Below, piece by piece: positions 30,898-42,400 of a DNA stretch of 64,000 nt (positions are counted from its first letter, which is position 1; every line of letters starts with the position of its first letter). The translations under genes were made by a program, and so were the position numbers. Below the pieces are notes generated by a model. The model was not told where the DNA came from and made no database searches. It saw only the letters and a program-made list of their open reading frames with translations. Source of the DNA: Tubiluchus corallicola (Eukaryota; Priapulida; Priapulimorpha; Priapulimorphida; Tubiluchidae). The DNA is taken from the NCBI GenBank assembly GCA_030141605.1, contig JAQGDQ010000067.1, forward strand, positions 434,001 to 498,000. The letters are read 5' to 3'.

Positions 30898-31905
30898 AAC
30901 TAGTTGACAATGCTTCTGATGTGGTCAGAAACCGAAGATCTTGCAACAATAGTTATAAAATTGAGCCTTAAAAATGAAGAGAAGACAGTTTTTCTTGAAA
31001 CTGCTTATTTTCTTTTATTGAATTCACCCTGCTTGAATGCGTGGGCAGTGCATTTCACAATGAAACCTCAGCATTTAACTGTTCAGCCCATCAACCACTG
31101 GTCAAAGGTCAATCTCGGCATAACTCATATCATTCAGTTTGTCTCTCTGAGACCTTTCATTTGATATAGAACAAGCTACTTTTGGAAGACCCAGGAAGGC
31201 ATTTGTCTCCTCGATACCTATTTTGTACCTAATGGGGTCACAAGTTAATGATTCACACTGTAACCTATACCTTTCGATTCGCCTCATCAAGACCGTTCAT
31301 TTGGTGTGCTACAAGGTACAATTGCTCAACACTCGGTGCACTTCAGTTCCCGACCCCCATTTTAGGTTTTGCCTCCTAGAGGGGCTGTACGTTAACCATT
31401 CTCAATGTAACCTAGGCCATTCAACTCGCCTCATCGAGACCTTTCATTTCATATGCTACACGGCACTATTTGTAGACACTCGATACATTTCTGCTCCTGA
31501 CCCCACTTTTCGGTTTTTCCACCCTATTGGAGTTAGAGATCAACCAGTCTCGGCATAACTTACACCATTCGGTTTGTCTCATCGAGACCTTTTGTTCGAT
31601 ATACTACAAGCTAGTTTCAGTTGACAGTGGAAGGCATTTGTCTCATCGACCCCTATTTTGCCCCTTAGTTGGGTGGCGGGTTAGCTATTCTCGCTGTAAC
31701 CTGTGCTATTCAATCCGCCTCATCGAGGCCTTTCATTTGATGTGCTACAAGGTACCAACACTCAACACTTGGTGCACTTCAGTGCCCAACCCCCAGTTTT
31801 CGGTTTTTGCCCCCTAGCGGAAAATGGCTATCGCGCATGTGCCATACCAAATATTGTGGCCCTAGCTCAAAAACTATGGGAGCAGGTGAATTATAATGAA
31901 AAATA
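30898..31905. repeat. Repeat element copy 2 with internal units of about 145 bp
   Basis: Same order of blocks as copy 1. The CCTTTCATTT anchor recurs near 31153, 31293, 31440, 31588 and 31729, giving spacings of 140-148 bp. Units alternate between a 'TACTACAAGCTAGTTTC...GGAAGGCATTTG' type and a 'GCTACAAGGTACCA...CACTCGGTGCACTTC' type, so the higher-order repeat is about 290 bp. The terminal block matches that of copy 1. Confidence 0.8.
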
Positions 31906-32759
31906 AATGAAGACTCATTTTAACACCAGATGAAAAACAGTTAGATTTTGCTAGGGCAAAAATCTTAATAAAATGCTATTGTAGCAGATGTAAGAAAAAA
32001 TGATACATGCAATGAAAAAATTCAAGTGAATATAATGACGCAATTCACTTTTCTAAATGGGAGTTAAAAAGGCAGCAAAGGCTTCTGAATGAGAGTTTAA
32101 ACAAATTCTGAGTGTCTGTTTGAACAAACGAGTGTGTTATACAAAGGAAGTACATTTTTTCACTGCTAAACAAAGTAAAGGAAAGACACAGAAGCACTGG
32201 CATACTTGTTGCACAAATATTGCGATTAGATATTAGAAATTATATCTTAGTATAACAAAGCAGATATTCAGTTTCAGCCATTTGCGAATTTGTCAATTTA
32301 GAATCACGGTGTGAAAGGACCATTGTATTAATTATTACAACCCAAGTTCAAGAATTCACATTATACAATTTTAAAGGTTATACAGATTTATACAAATTAG
32401 ACAATTTTTTAAAAAAAGGAAAGAAGTGGGTATACATAAACTCAAACAAGTTTACTAAATTAGTTTAGTGTTTCCTTCCTCAGTAAGATCTAAGGATTCT
32501 GCCATAATAAGGAGCGCAAAGCTAAAAGTAGAGTTTGAGTTTGTTTATTCTTTTCTCAGCCGAACAGCAGTTTTTTCTAACTGCTCTCCTTCATACAAAA
32601 AGCTCCGAGGCTCAGAACTGAACTGAAGCGCCAACTGTGGGTACCGTAATACGCTCAATCCTCTTCACCAAAATCAGCTAGCAAACAAACAGCAACAAAA
32701 AGTGTCTGTTTATGAGATCAATTACACAATTTTACTTTACTTGTAAATAACACTAAACA

Positions 32760-34600
32760 GATCATTCACTTAGTCATGACTTCTTTACAGTTTCCTCGTC
32801 TTTGATAACAATTTTAACTGCAGTACTTCATTGGCATGCATTCTGACTTTTCTTAGTTTATCTACATTTGAACTGCCTATGTCCTGCACTGATAGGTCCC
32901 ATTTATTAACACATACTGCTTGACATTCAAAAAGGTGTTCTGTAGTATCCTCTTCTCTGTAACATAATAAACACTTAAGGTCATTCCTCTGTAAGTTTTT
33001 AAAATTTGCTTTGACATTAACCATTTTAAACCTGACAGCCATCCCTTCATGTAATCTAATCGACATTTTTCTACGTAGACTTGTCATTGAAAACTGTTTA
33101 TTTAAGAATCTCAATTTTGGCATGTCTTTTGATTTATTTTTAATTTCTTTTTCTATAAATGAAATGATTTTATTTTTAATATATTTCTTTTGCCTAGACT
33201 TAGTGAATAAATAGTTATTTTACAATATCAATTATATAACTCAGAAGACAAAAACTATCAAACTGACAAATTAGATAACATTAGATTAAGATAACACATT
33301 CTGTTCGTGTACATGACAGACGACTGGTGACCATGAAGCGATCGCATGACTATTGTTTTCGATTATGGCAACCACAATCTTTAAATTTATTGTTTATTTT
33401 GACCTGTAGGACTTGTTTAGCTAATCTTTCATTACAGGAGTTCATTAGCAGGTGGTAATACATCAATTTTTTGTAATCTAACGTGTAAGCCATGTTTTTG
33501 TTTGAACAACATACCCCAATAGGGCACACTACTTTTTTGGCATAAAATTTTAGATAATTACCTCCCAATTCATCCATTTCAGTTTTGGTGAAATGGGTCC
33601 AAGTCGCTCCATTATTGATTACAGATAACACTATTGTAGTTTCATATAACTTTAACCGCACAGCAATAACAGTAACAGTAGTACCTACTTTTACTTTATA
33701 TCCAATAGCCAAAATTTCTGAAATCATAAATTTCGTTTTCTCTTTTTGTTCTTTGAACATAAAATAATAACCGTTGTTACTACTGAACCAATCTCCCAGA
33801 TATTTATATTCATCACTTTGCTTAATTTGACCGGTTTTACATACAATGTAAATTCTTCAATATTTCCTTTTTTAGTCATTTTAATTATCATATTCTTAGT
33901 CTTTTTTAAATTGAAGGCTATCACTTTTTGGTTTTCAATTTCTCTGAAATTCTCTGCAGATTTACTGACTGTTTTTGCACTATCTACTGACAACACATTC
34001 ACAATTCACTTTATAAACTAATAAAGTATTGCGAGAATTAAATCCCAATTTTCTTAAATCATAAATGCAGTCCTGTAACCATAAATGGTCAAAACACTTT
34101 TCGACATCCCCAAATAAAAGATATGTTTCAATTTTCATCATTTTATTGTAATCTAATAGCAATACAGCTCTAAGGGTAAACAGGTGGTCAAACGTCACTG
34201 TGTGTGTGACTTATATTTTGACGCCTCTCCCGCATTGTAGGTTACTAATATTGTTATTTAACATATTTCCGTTTCTATTTATAAGAATTCTTTCAAACAG
34301 TTTACTAATAGCAGAAGCTAGAAATATACCTTTCCTATTTACTAATTCTCTCTTTATATTATAAACAGATTTAATAACCATCTCTTTAAACTCACTAGGT
34401 ATATCATTATATTGGCTGCATATACAATTAAACATCTTGACAAGACTATCAATTAAATTCTTCTGCATTAATTGGCATTTCACTTTTCCAATTATAAATC
34501 TTTTGATTTTCTTCTTTTCAATATCTTCATTTTTAATAATTGGATAAATTACATTGTTACTTGAAACCATTTTTTCAGCTGACAAATAACGTCAGTTATG
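32760..34600 (-). pseudogene. Broken LINE retrotransposon (reverse transcriptase to C-terminal zinc knuckle)
   Basis: On the - strand, consecutive ORF pieces at 34585-34211, 34198-33980, 34002-33724, 33760-33350 and 33123-32785 read like one LINE pol. The fingers include RKGIFLASAISKLFERIL. The palm start is LLFGDVEKCFDHLWLQDCI, with the first catalytic aspartate region present. A later K-x-KKTKNM segment is followed by thumb/connection sequence and a terminal C-C-H-C knuckle CLLCYREEDTTEHLFEC. The YxDD-bearing middle of the palm appears deleted near 34000, and frames shift repeatedly, so it is dead. The clade is not assigned. Confidence 0.8.
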
Positions 34601-35640
34601 TGGTCAGAAGAGAATGTTTAATGATGCAATGCACTACGCGCTCACTAAATAACTAAACAGTTAAAAAAACTACAAATCATAAATTCATACTTCAACATCG
34701 ACTCAAGTTCAGTAAATTTCGTAAAACTTTGCTGCGAAACATATTTTTGTGTTAACCTCTAAACTCCAGCCATCAACAACCGATAAACATTTTCTGCCCC
34801 AAGCCGTTGATTCTGCACAAATACTTGGATTGATAGACAGTTTTATTCAGCTTATTGATTATATATATCATACGTATACATGAAATTTGTCGTTTATGCT
34901 TTGCACTAATTAAATAAAACAATTGGCGCAACAGATTCGCAACTGTAAATTAAATTCAACTGTTTATATTTATATTCAAATCTATATTGCCAAATTGCTA
35001 TAGTTATTAATATAAATATATTATGGAGAATAATATATTATAAACAAAATATACATGACAAAATCAAACTAAATATAGTGAAACGAAAATATGCAATAAT
35101 GTTTGCTAAAATTATGTTAAGCATAATGCAGAAGAACTATGGAACACAAGAACTGGTACAGAGAAATTGAATAAACAAAATATGTAATGAAGTATGAGAA
35201 TGCGACTAAATAGACAATATGGCTCAACAAAAAATATAATAAAACTTAATGATAACTGTGAAACAATGAGCAAAATAATATAATAAAGTGAATATGTCTT
35301 TACTGAGAAAAGCATATTATGCAAACAAAAACATAAGTGGAGCAGGCAAAATTAAAAAATGTGTTGTAGCTGCAGGATTTATTTGAAGATTTTGCAAGAC
35401 CTATTAAAATTATAGTTCAGCCTATTGTATTGCGTGCTTATCTTCCCTTTCCATAGATGCGAAGAAATAATAATGACAATTATACATTTTGATGAAAAGA
35501 TGTACTATGACAATATAATTGTAGTTAATAGATTAGTACAAGGGGAATACAATAAAACTAACAAAGACGATTTATTAGAAATAGATCTTAGCAGAAAAGT
35601 CACACATGATAATTAGAAATAAGGATGGATTTATAGTTAA
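34601..35640. other. Intergenic AT-rich sequence, no gene recognised
   Basis: An ORF at 35425-35616 follows a pyrimidine-AG and could mimic an exon, but its product is unrecognised and I leave it uncalled. Confidence 0.4.
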
Positions 35641-36330
35641 TTATCAAATAGCTAAAGGTGCCCTTTTTAGTTCATTATGCAGACTGTTCCTGAACAAAGC
35701 GCCTCGATAAGTTAAAGATTTTTGCACTTTGTTAGCATTAAACTTTCGTACATAAAAAGTTTGGTTAGTGGCAAATCGTGTATTGTTGATACTCGTGCAT
35801 CTAGGCTACTGATTTATAGTAATTCTGGAAAATTTCAGGAAGCATATTATGTTTAAATCTATATAAAAATTTGGCCAACTCTAATTTATATATGTCCTGA
35901 AGTTTTAAGATTTTATGCTTGTGGTATAATGGTGTAACGTGAGCTCTTCTATTTGTATTTGTCCAAAGCTTTATAAATTTACTTTGAATGGTAATTAGGG
36001 GATACAATGTGGAATGTACTGAGCCATAGGTAAGTATGCTGTATTCTAAATACGGTGAAAATAAGGAAGAATGTAGAAGTTTTTTCGAATGAGATAATTC
36101 AGGAATTGCCTAATTTTTGAAAAAAATACCTATAATATATTGTATATGTGCTTTGCATGAAAGATTGTGTCTATTATTACTCCTAGATATTTATTTGTTG
36201 CACAGATTGTATACTGGTATTTCCCATTGTCAAGTTCAATGTCATTTTTTTTACTTTTCTGGATTACCAATCATCAAATATTTAATTTTGAAATATTATA
36301 TATTAAATATTATATTTAATTAATAGAAAG
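35640..36330 (-). pseudogene. LINE reverse transcriptase C-terminal fragment
   Basis: On the - strand, frames in series read as a LINE connection/thumb region: an 'AHIQYI-G' type element, HSSLFSPYLEYSILTYGSV, then IKLWTNTNRRAHVTPLYHK, LKLQDIYKLELAKFLY and NMLPEIF. This is the familiar order in RT C-termini, where a 'kPLF..l.IL.l.diy....a.fmyk......lP..F' pattern recurs. Stops interrupt it. Confidence 0.7.
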
Positions 36331-37560
36331 TCAGTTAGTATACACAGAATAGTATGCACAAATAAAATGATTAATTTTCCGTGTACAATAAAGTATCATA
36401 ATCAAGTCTTCTTCTCTTAACATGAGCATCGATGCAGTATCGCTATAATGTTCTAGACGCTTTTCTCCACCTAGATTTCTGCAGTGTTAAACTAGTGTTT
36501 TTCTTCAGCTATGATGTGAAGTGCGTCAGCGACTATCTCGGATCTCAGCCCAGATCGCATTAATTAAAAAACTTTGAAGGATGAGCTCTATACTAAGCTG
36601 CCAAGAACACAAATATCTCAACCAAACCTGCTGTTTGCCTCTTGTCTGCTAACAGGACTAGTACTACCTCGGGCCAAGCAATCATCAAAGAAGCCAATCC
36701 TGCATCGGCTTTTATTGTACCTTTTACGTGGTGAAGATACATGATGAGTCTCACAAAAAAGTAATTAAGTTTTAACACATTTAATAGATATTTCAGAACG
36801 CAAAATACATAACAATAACTTGAAGGTTATGACATGACTTAGACTGCTCACATGTTATGCATGCGCATATTAAATAGTTCTTGAGATATCATTACATCCC
36901 CTTCATTGCAAATTAGAAGTGTGCTATTCCTTTAACAAAAAGTTATCATACAAGCTTGACTATGAATAAAGAAATTGTAGGAGACTATTGTTTTTTTTTC
37001 AATTTTACTTTTCAATTTGTATATGTGACTAGCCTAACACTTTATAGCTTTGCTAACCAAGTATGATTAAATAACAGAAATACAATGGCTTCAATTTTAA
37101 ACACAATAGCATAACAGGTGCTTGAACTTACAATCTTGCTTGGGAAATTGCTCATAACATTTGAGGCTTATAATAACTTTAATTACTGAACACAACATTA
37201 ATTTTGGTGTTCGATAATGCTAAAAAATACTGGTGATAATGTTATCATGTTAAATTCACAAGTAACATGAATGAACTGCATAACGATAATTATGCTCAAT
37301 TTTAGTACTTTCTCTACCTACTGATTTGTTAAACAACTAATATACTTTTGCATTTTCAACTATGCAATGCAATTTTTAGCACTTCAAGTTTTGTATTTAT
37401 GCTGTAAATTATTGTGTACCTGTTCAGGAAGATTGCCCTTCAGCTTTCGTCAAAACAAAATTTCAGCCGAACCAAGTAAGTTATGATCAATGTGTGTAGT
37501 GCGTAAACACAATAGTGCCATGTCTGCTCCATATGCTTTCGACTTCTTGAGAATGGTCTT
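36331..37560. other. Intergenic, no recognised feature
   Basis: No conserved ORF or repeat structure was recognised in this AT-rich stretch. Confidence 0.4.
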
Positions 37561-37569
37561 TACTGTCTG

Positions 37570-37870
37570 AATTCGTCTCAGAATGAAGCCATTAGATCTA
37601 GTTTATGGGTGGGTATGTATGGGTTCCAGGCTGCGATACCACATTCTAGTTTGGGTCTGACCAGGGTTTGATATGCTCTTGGCTTGTTAATGACATGGAT
37701 GTAGCGTACGTTGTCACCAATGTCATTTATATAGAGGAGGAAATAAAAGATTTGACCCATTGTAGTATATGACCTCTGATACCATAAAATGAGCTAAGAG
37801 ACGCTAATGTAGAAATCTATTGAAAACTTTGCTGAAGTCAAGCAGAACAGTATTAACCTGGCAGCCTTTA
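37570..37870 (-). pseudogene. LINE reverse transcriptase fragment
   Basis: On the - strand, VLLDFSKVFNRFLH corresponds to the usual DFsKAFDrvpH palm motif. After a deletion come YINDIGDNV and YQTLVRPKLECGIAAWNPY, the typical 'LVRP.LEYa..vW.P' motif. It is internally deleted and frameshifted. Confidence 0.75.
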
Positions 37871-38524
37871 TTACCTTGTTTACAGTTGATGTAACCACAC
37901 GTTTCAAAATTTACAATACTTCATTGCAAAAAATGTTAGTTCACATGTCATGTCTTGTTATAACCCTAGAAATATGTACACCTGATGCACTAATAACATG
38001 GTTATATGCTGTTGAAATATATTGCAAATGTATGTAGGGGAGATGGGCAACTGAGGCGAGATGGGATAGTTGCAAGTTTTTATTTCCAATAACTACTAGT
38101 AGTGATACCTATAGTGCTCATTTACATGTGCGGTACTTTGAGCGAATCTATTAAAGGAAACGCACAAACAAAAACTCGATACTCTACTTACGTGAAGCTA
38201 AACCTTGCGTTGGCTCAGTACCCAATTTATTTTGCAAACTTGCCTGATTCGTTAAGAGTTAAATTCAGTCGTTTGATCCTTCGTCTCATCACTTAAAAGT
38301 TGAAACAGGCAGATGGGCTAGACCACCGATACCTAGAAACTTGCGATTGTGTACCTGCGACGTATAAGCGTGCAAGATGAGGAAATGTAGTTTTGGCGTG
38401 CAAAAAAAACGGATTGTATAAGAAACATATATAACATCACTTTAACTACTTGAAATGATTTTTTAATACTAAAGTGTACCATAATGTGTTTTCTACTGTT
38501 GATTCTCTCCACCTTCAGCAAGAT

Positions 38525-39135
38525 TTAATTGTTCCAGTTAAAGACTTGGTCTGATAAATGGCAGTTGCAGTTTAATGCTTACAAATGTGTAGTGTTACAA
38601 CTCAAAACACGAATTCCAGTGCAGTATTATCTGGATGGCTACAAGTTAACGTATGTCTCAGAACATAATGACCTTGGTGTAATTATTTTTCACCTTAAAC
38701 TTTCAATCTGCCCATATAACTAAAATATGTAAGAGGACAAACAGACTAATTGGTTTTATCAAGTCATCCTTTGTCAGTTGTGAGCCTAGCTTGGTCTCCC
38801 TTGTTACAGTCTGACATGAAGTAACTGCAACTCTCCAACAGTGATGCGAAACAGCTGATCTGTATGAGGTGTAAAAGTATCTGTATGGAGATAAACGTGT
38901 TTCATGTGAGACTGCAAAGCTGCAGCTTTACAGTCAACTCGTGGTCACTCCAAGGAACTATTCAAATTTTGCACAAGAACAAATTGCAAGAAGTCGTTCT
39001 TTTCTCATCGTGTAGTAGACGTGTGGAATAGTTTACCAGAGAGTGTTGTCAGTGCACCTAATCTAACCCTATTTAAGGAGAGATTGAGGTCTTCAAGACA
39101 GCTATGCTTTAGGAAGCCAACATTTTTATGAAAGT
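38525..39135 (+). pseudogene. LINE reverse transcriptase 3' fragment
   Basis: Reads LKTWSDKWQLQFNAYKC, then YYLDGYKLTYVSEHNDLGVI, a fragment with KICKRTNRLIGFI, and further on RVVDVWNSLPESVVSAP-like and NLTLFKERL-like pieces in shifting frames. This is the standard end of CR1/L2-type LINE ORF2. It is broken by frameshifts and ends about 350 bp before the TAF9 start codon. Confidence 0.75.
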
Positions 39136-39493
39136 TTATGAAAGCATCTATTATGTGATAATTTAGTATCTCAAACTTCATTATAGGGATGACCTGATTT
39201 TAGATTCAATGTGTGCATTTGAACAATTCTTCTATATCGTATCGTAGATCAACATGTGGGCATGGAGATTTGCAGACCAGATTCCTTAAACACCACTTTC
39301 TTCAGTGAATGACGATGTACTATCCCGAAAAAGTGGATGATCGTTGGTACACCAATAATTTATTTTAAAAACAATTGAATTTGGGTTTGCGGGTAAAACA
39401 ATATGCGTGGAAATAATAGTTCCTGGAAAATAAAATGAGCAGAAATTTACTGTGAAATCGAAGACTGTCTTTGCCAATCTGTTAACAAAAAAA

Positions 39494-42400
39494 ATGGCTG
39501 CTGCGAAAAGTACACCAAAGGATGCGCTTGTAATGCATGCAATATTAAAAGATATTGGCGTCACTAATTACGAACCACGTATAATTAACCAAATGCTAGA
39601 ATTTGTGTACAGTATGTTTTACTTTTTTCTGAGTTTTTGCTTACTAATTTTTAAGTCCACTGTGTGAAAAACATCTCGGATTACTGTAATAGTAATACTA
39701 ATAGTATAGTACTATTAGTATTACATAAGAAAGGTGTTAGGGGCGGAGTAGGACACTAGCCGAAGTAGGACAATTGGCCTACATGAGCTAGGACAAGTAG
39801 GACACTACAGACAGGTCGCGAATTGAGTCGTTAACCGTACTGGCAGCGTCCATTGTTCTTGTTTGTTTAATAATGATATTTGAAAATGCCGATACGCGTT
39901 GAATAATTTTTTATACATCTGATAAAATAAAAGAATCTTATTCTAAGCTAGTAAGGTGGATAATAGCGCAGATTAATCGAAATCGTACTCTAAAGCTGTA
40001 CTTCGTATGCTGTTATTAGAAAAGTTACTTGACAATCTCTACATTTTTACGAAGAATTCACAAAACGTAGGCAAAAAAGTAATGGACACAGGTAAAGAAA
40101 TGAGCAGCGTCTGTGTATCGAACACTCCTGTTCGGAAAGGTAAAAGTGTTCACAATAAGGTTTCTACAAAAAGTCAGTCCACAAAATTGAAAGTTAAGAG
40201 CAAAATGTCTACATCACGTGGTAAGAACAGTAGCACAGCTGCAGAAAACGTAATCTTATGAAAGACAATAACATTGGAAGTGGCTGCTGAGACACACCAC
40301 AAAATCATTTCATATCTGATGCAGAAAACTGTGTGTGCCCCCTATGTGAAGAACTACTGCATGATGAAACGCCAGCAATGGAATGTGATCGGTGCCACAT
40401 TTGGTTATGTATGACATGCCTAGGTATGGATGATGATGAGTACAATGCTCAATATCTGCTAGGCACTTCTAGTGTCTGGTTTTGTATGGCATGCCGCCCA
40501 AAGGCATTGAAGGCTGTTACAACTGAAATGAACATAGACAAAAAAATCTCCGAGCTGGAGGCAAAGATTCGGATACAGCTATCAACCATAGAATCCAAAA
40601 TTCCGGATAAAGCGTTTAAGTCTGACATTTGTGCTTTGAGAGAGGAAATCAAACAGCTAACCTACAAGATTCCAATTTACGAGATTTGAGAAAAAGTGTT
40701 CATGAGATGGTGGAACGACTGGATTTGTTAGTTTGCGAACCGGTAGACAAAACTGAATGTGATAGAATGGTTGTCATTAATCACATGCCCGAATCCATGC
40801 ATGAGTCATATGATGGCCAGTTTAATGAGGATAAAAATCGCTGCAAAGAGGTTTTTAATCTATTAAAGATTTCCGATTCTCCATCTTTATTAACAGATTT
40901 GGAAAAAAGCAGGGTGGACTGGTAAGACCAACCTTAGTATGGTTTAAGAGCAGTGATGTACAAGTGTGTTCTGCAAAATAAAAGCATTTTGAAAACTAGC
41001 ACTAACTGAACAAAAAAGTGTCTATGTAGAATCCAGCCTTACCAAGCTTGAAAGAGAGAGAAAGGCCATTCGGATAAAAAATTAAATCTGTAGTAGCACG
41101 TAAACCTGGTTCATCGGTGGAACACAGTGAAACAGGGGCTCACACATCGATTGCTAAACTGGTGCATCAGAGTCAAGTTGGTCATGCGATAGGCAGACAT
41201 GGATTATCGACTGCTAATAAAGATGCACAGTGCAGTATACTGATCAAAGGTTCTGCAGGAGCATGTTCCTTGTTTGCTGAGAAAATTACTTACTGAAAAC
41301 AGTAAAGGTACATCATGATCAATAACAATGATAACTTGTCTGCTAAAGAGGTTTTTTCTGCTGATAATCTTTTACCTGTAAATAGAAGTGATAATAACAG
41401 TTTGCTAGGGTGAAACAATGCAGGGAGACATAAAGATAATAGAGCTACTGTTGTCAGTAACTCTTTGTCAGTAAGCTCTCTGAGTTCTATGTTTTATTGA
41501 ACCACATGTAATTATGAGGTGTACGCATTCAGTGAAACATGGCTAACTCCAGAAATTACAAATGGAATGTTGTTAAATGGTTTTAATTTCAAAGTTTACC
41601 GTAAAGATAGAGACACTCGTGGTGGGGGTGTTGCTTTATTTTTTAATTCCAGTTTGAAAGTGTCACCTTGTTAAAATACCTCATATGTTCAGTAATCTTG
41701 AAATTCTAGCTATAAATGTACTTGGCGATCAACCTTTTAGATTAGTTGTTGTTTATCGATCACCCAGTTGTGATATAAATCAGTCTCTTAGTCTTTTTAA
41801 ATGTATGGAATTCTTAGCTAATAGTAAATTCCCTGTTATTTTTATTGGTGATTTTAATATGCCAGGTTTTTCTTGGGGTAATTGTTTTGAGTACCCATTA
41901 GGGTCTAGATTATACCAAGCATTTTGTGATTTAATTTTGCAACAAGGACTAGATCAACTTGTAAATTTACCAAATAGGGTAGATCCTTGCTCTGGTCGTG
42001 CATCCTTTCCAGATCTTCTTCTTTCTACTAATAAAGCAGTTGTACTGAATGTTCAAGGTACTGAACCACTGCTAACAACTGATCTTGCAGCTATAACATT
42101 CAAATGCCAAGGTCCAGGACTGATATCTGGTAACAACTTAGCACTTAGGTGGGACTAAAGCTATTGATCAAACTTAAATCTTTAGGTATTCATGGATACC
42201 TACTGAACTGGATTACCTGTTTTTTATTAAATAGGACCCAGCGATTGTTATTGGTAGCTCTTCCTCAAACTATGTGTCAGAAGTTTCACAGGACAGTGTA
42301 CTTGGACCTTTGTTATATTTGTTATTCATAAATGATCTGCCAGATAATGACTGGTAACTCTAAAATTATTTGCTGATGATGCCAAATTGTATCAATGCCT

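Noticed and set aside
35425-35616. 63-codon + strand ORF after a splice-acceptor-like sequence
   Set aside because: No similarity to TAF9, SAP130 or LINE proteins, and no partner exon found.
39452-39493. Upstream extension of the TAF9 frame
   Set aside because: It begins at a GTG, not an ATG; the family N-terminus fits the ATG at 39494.
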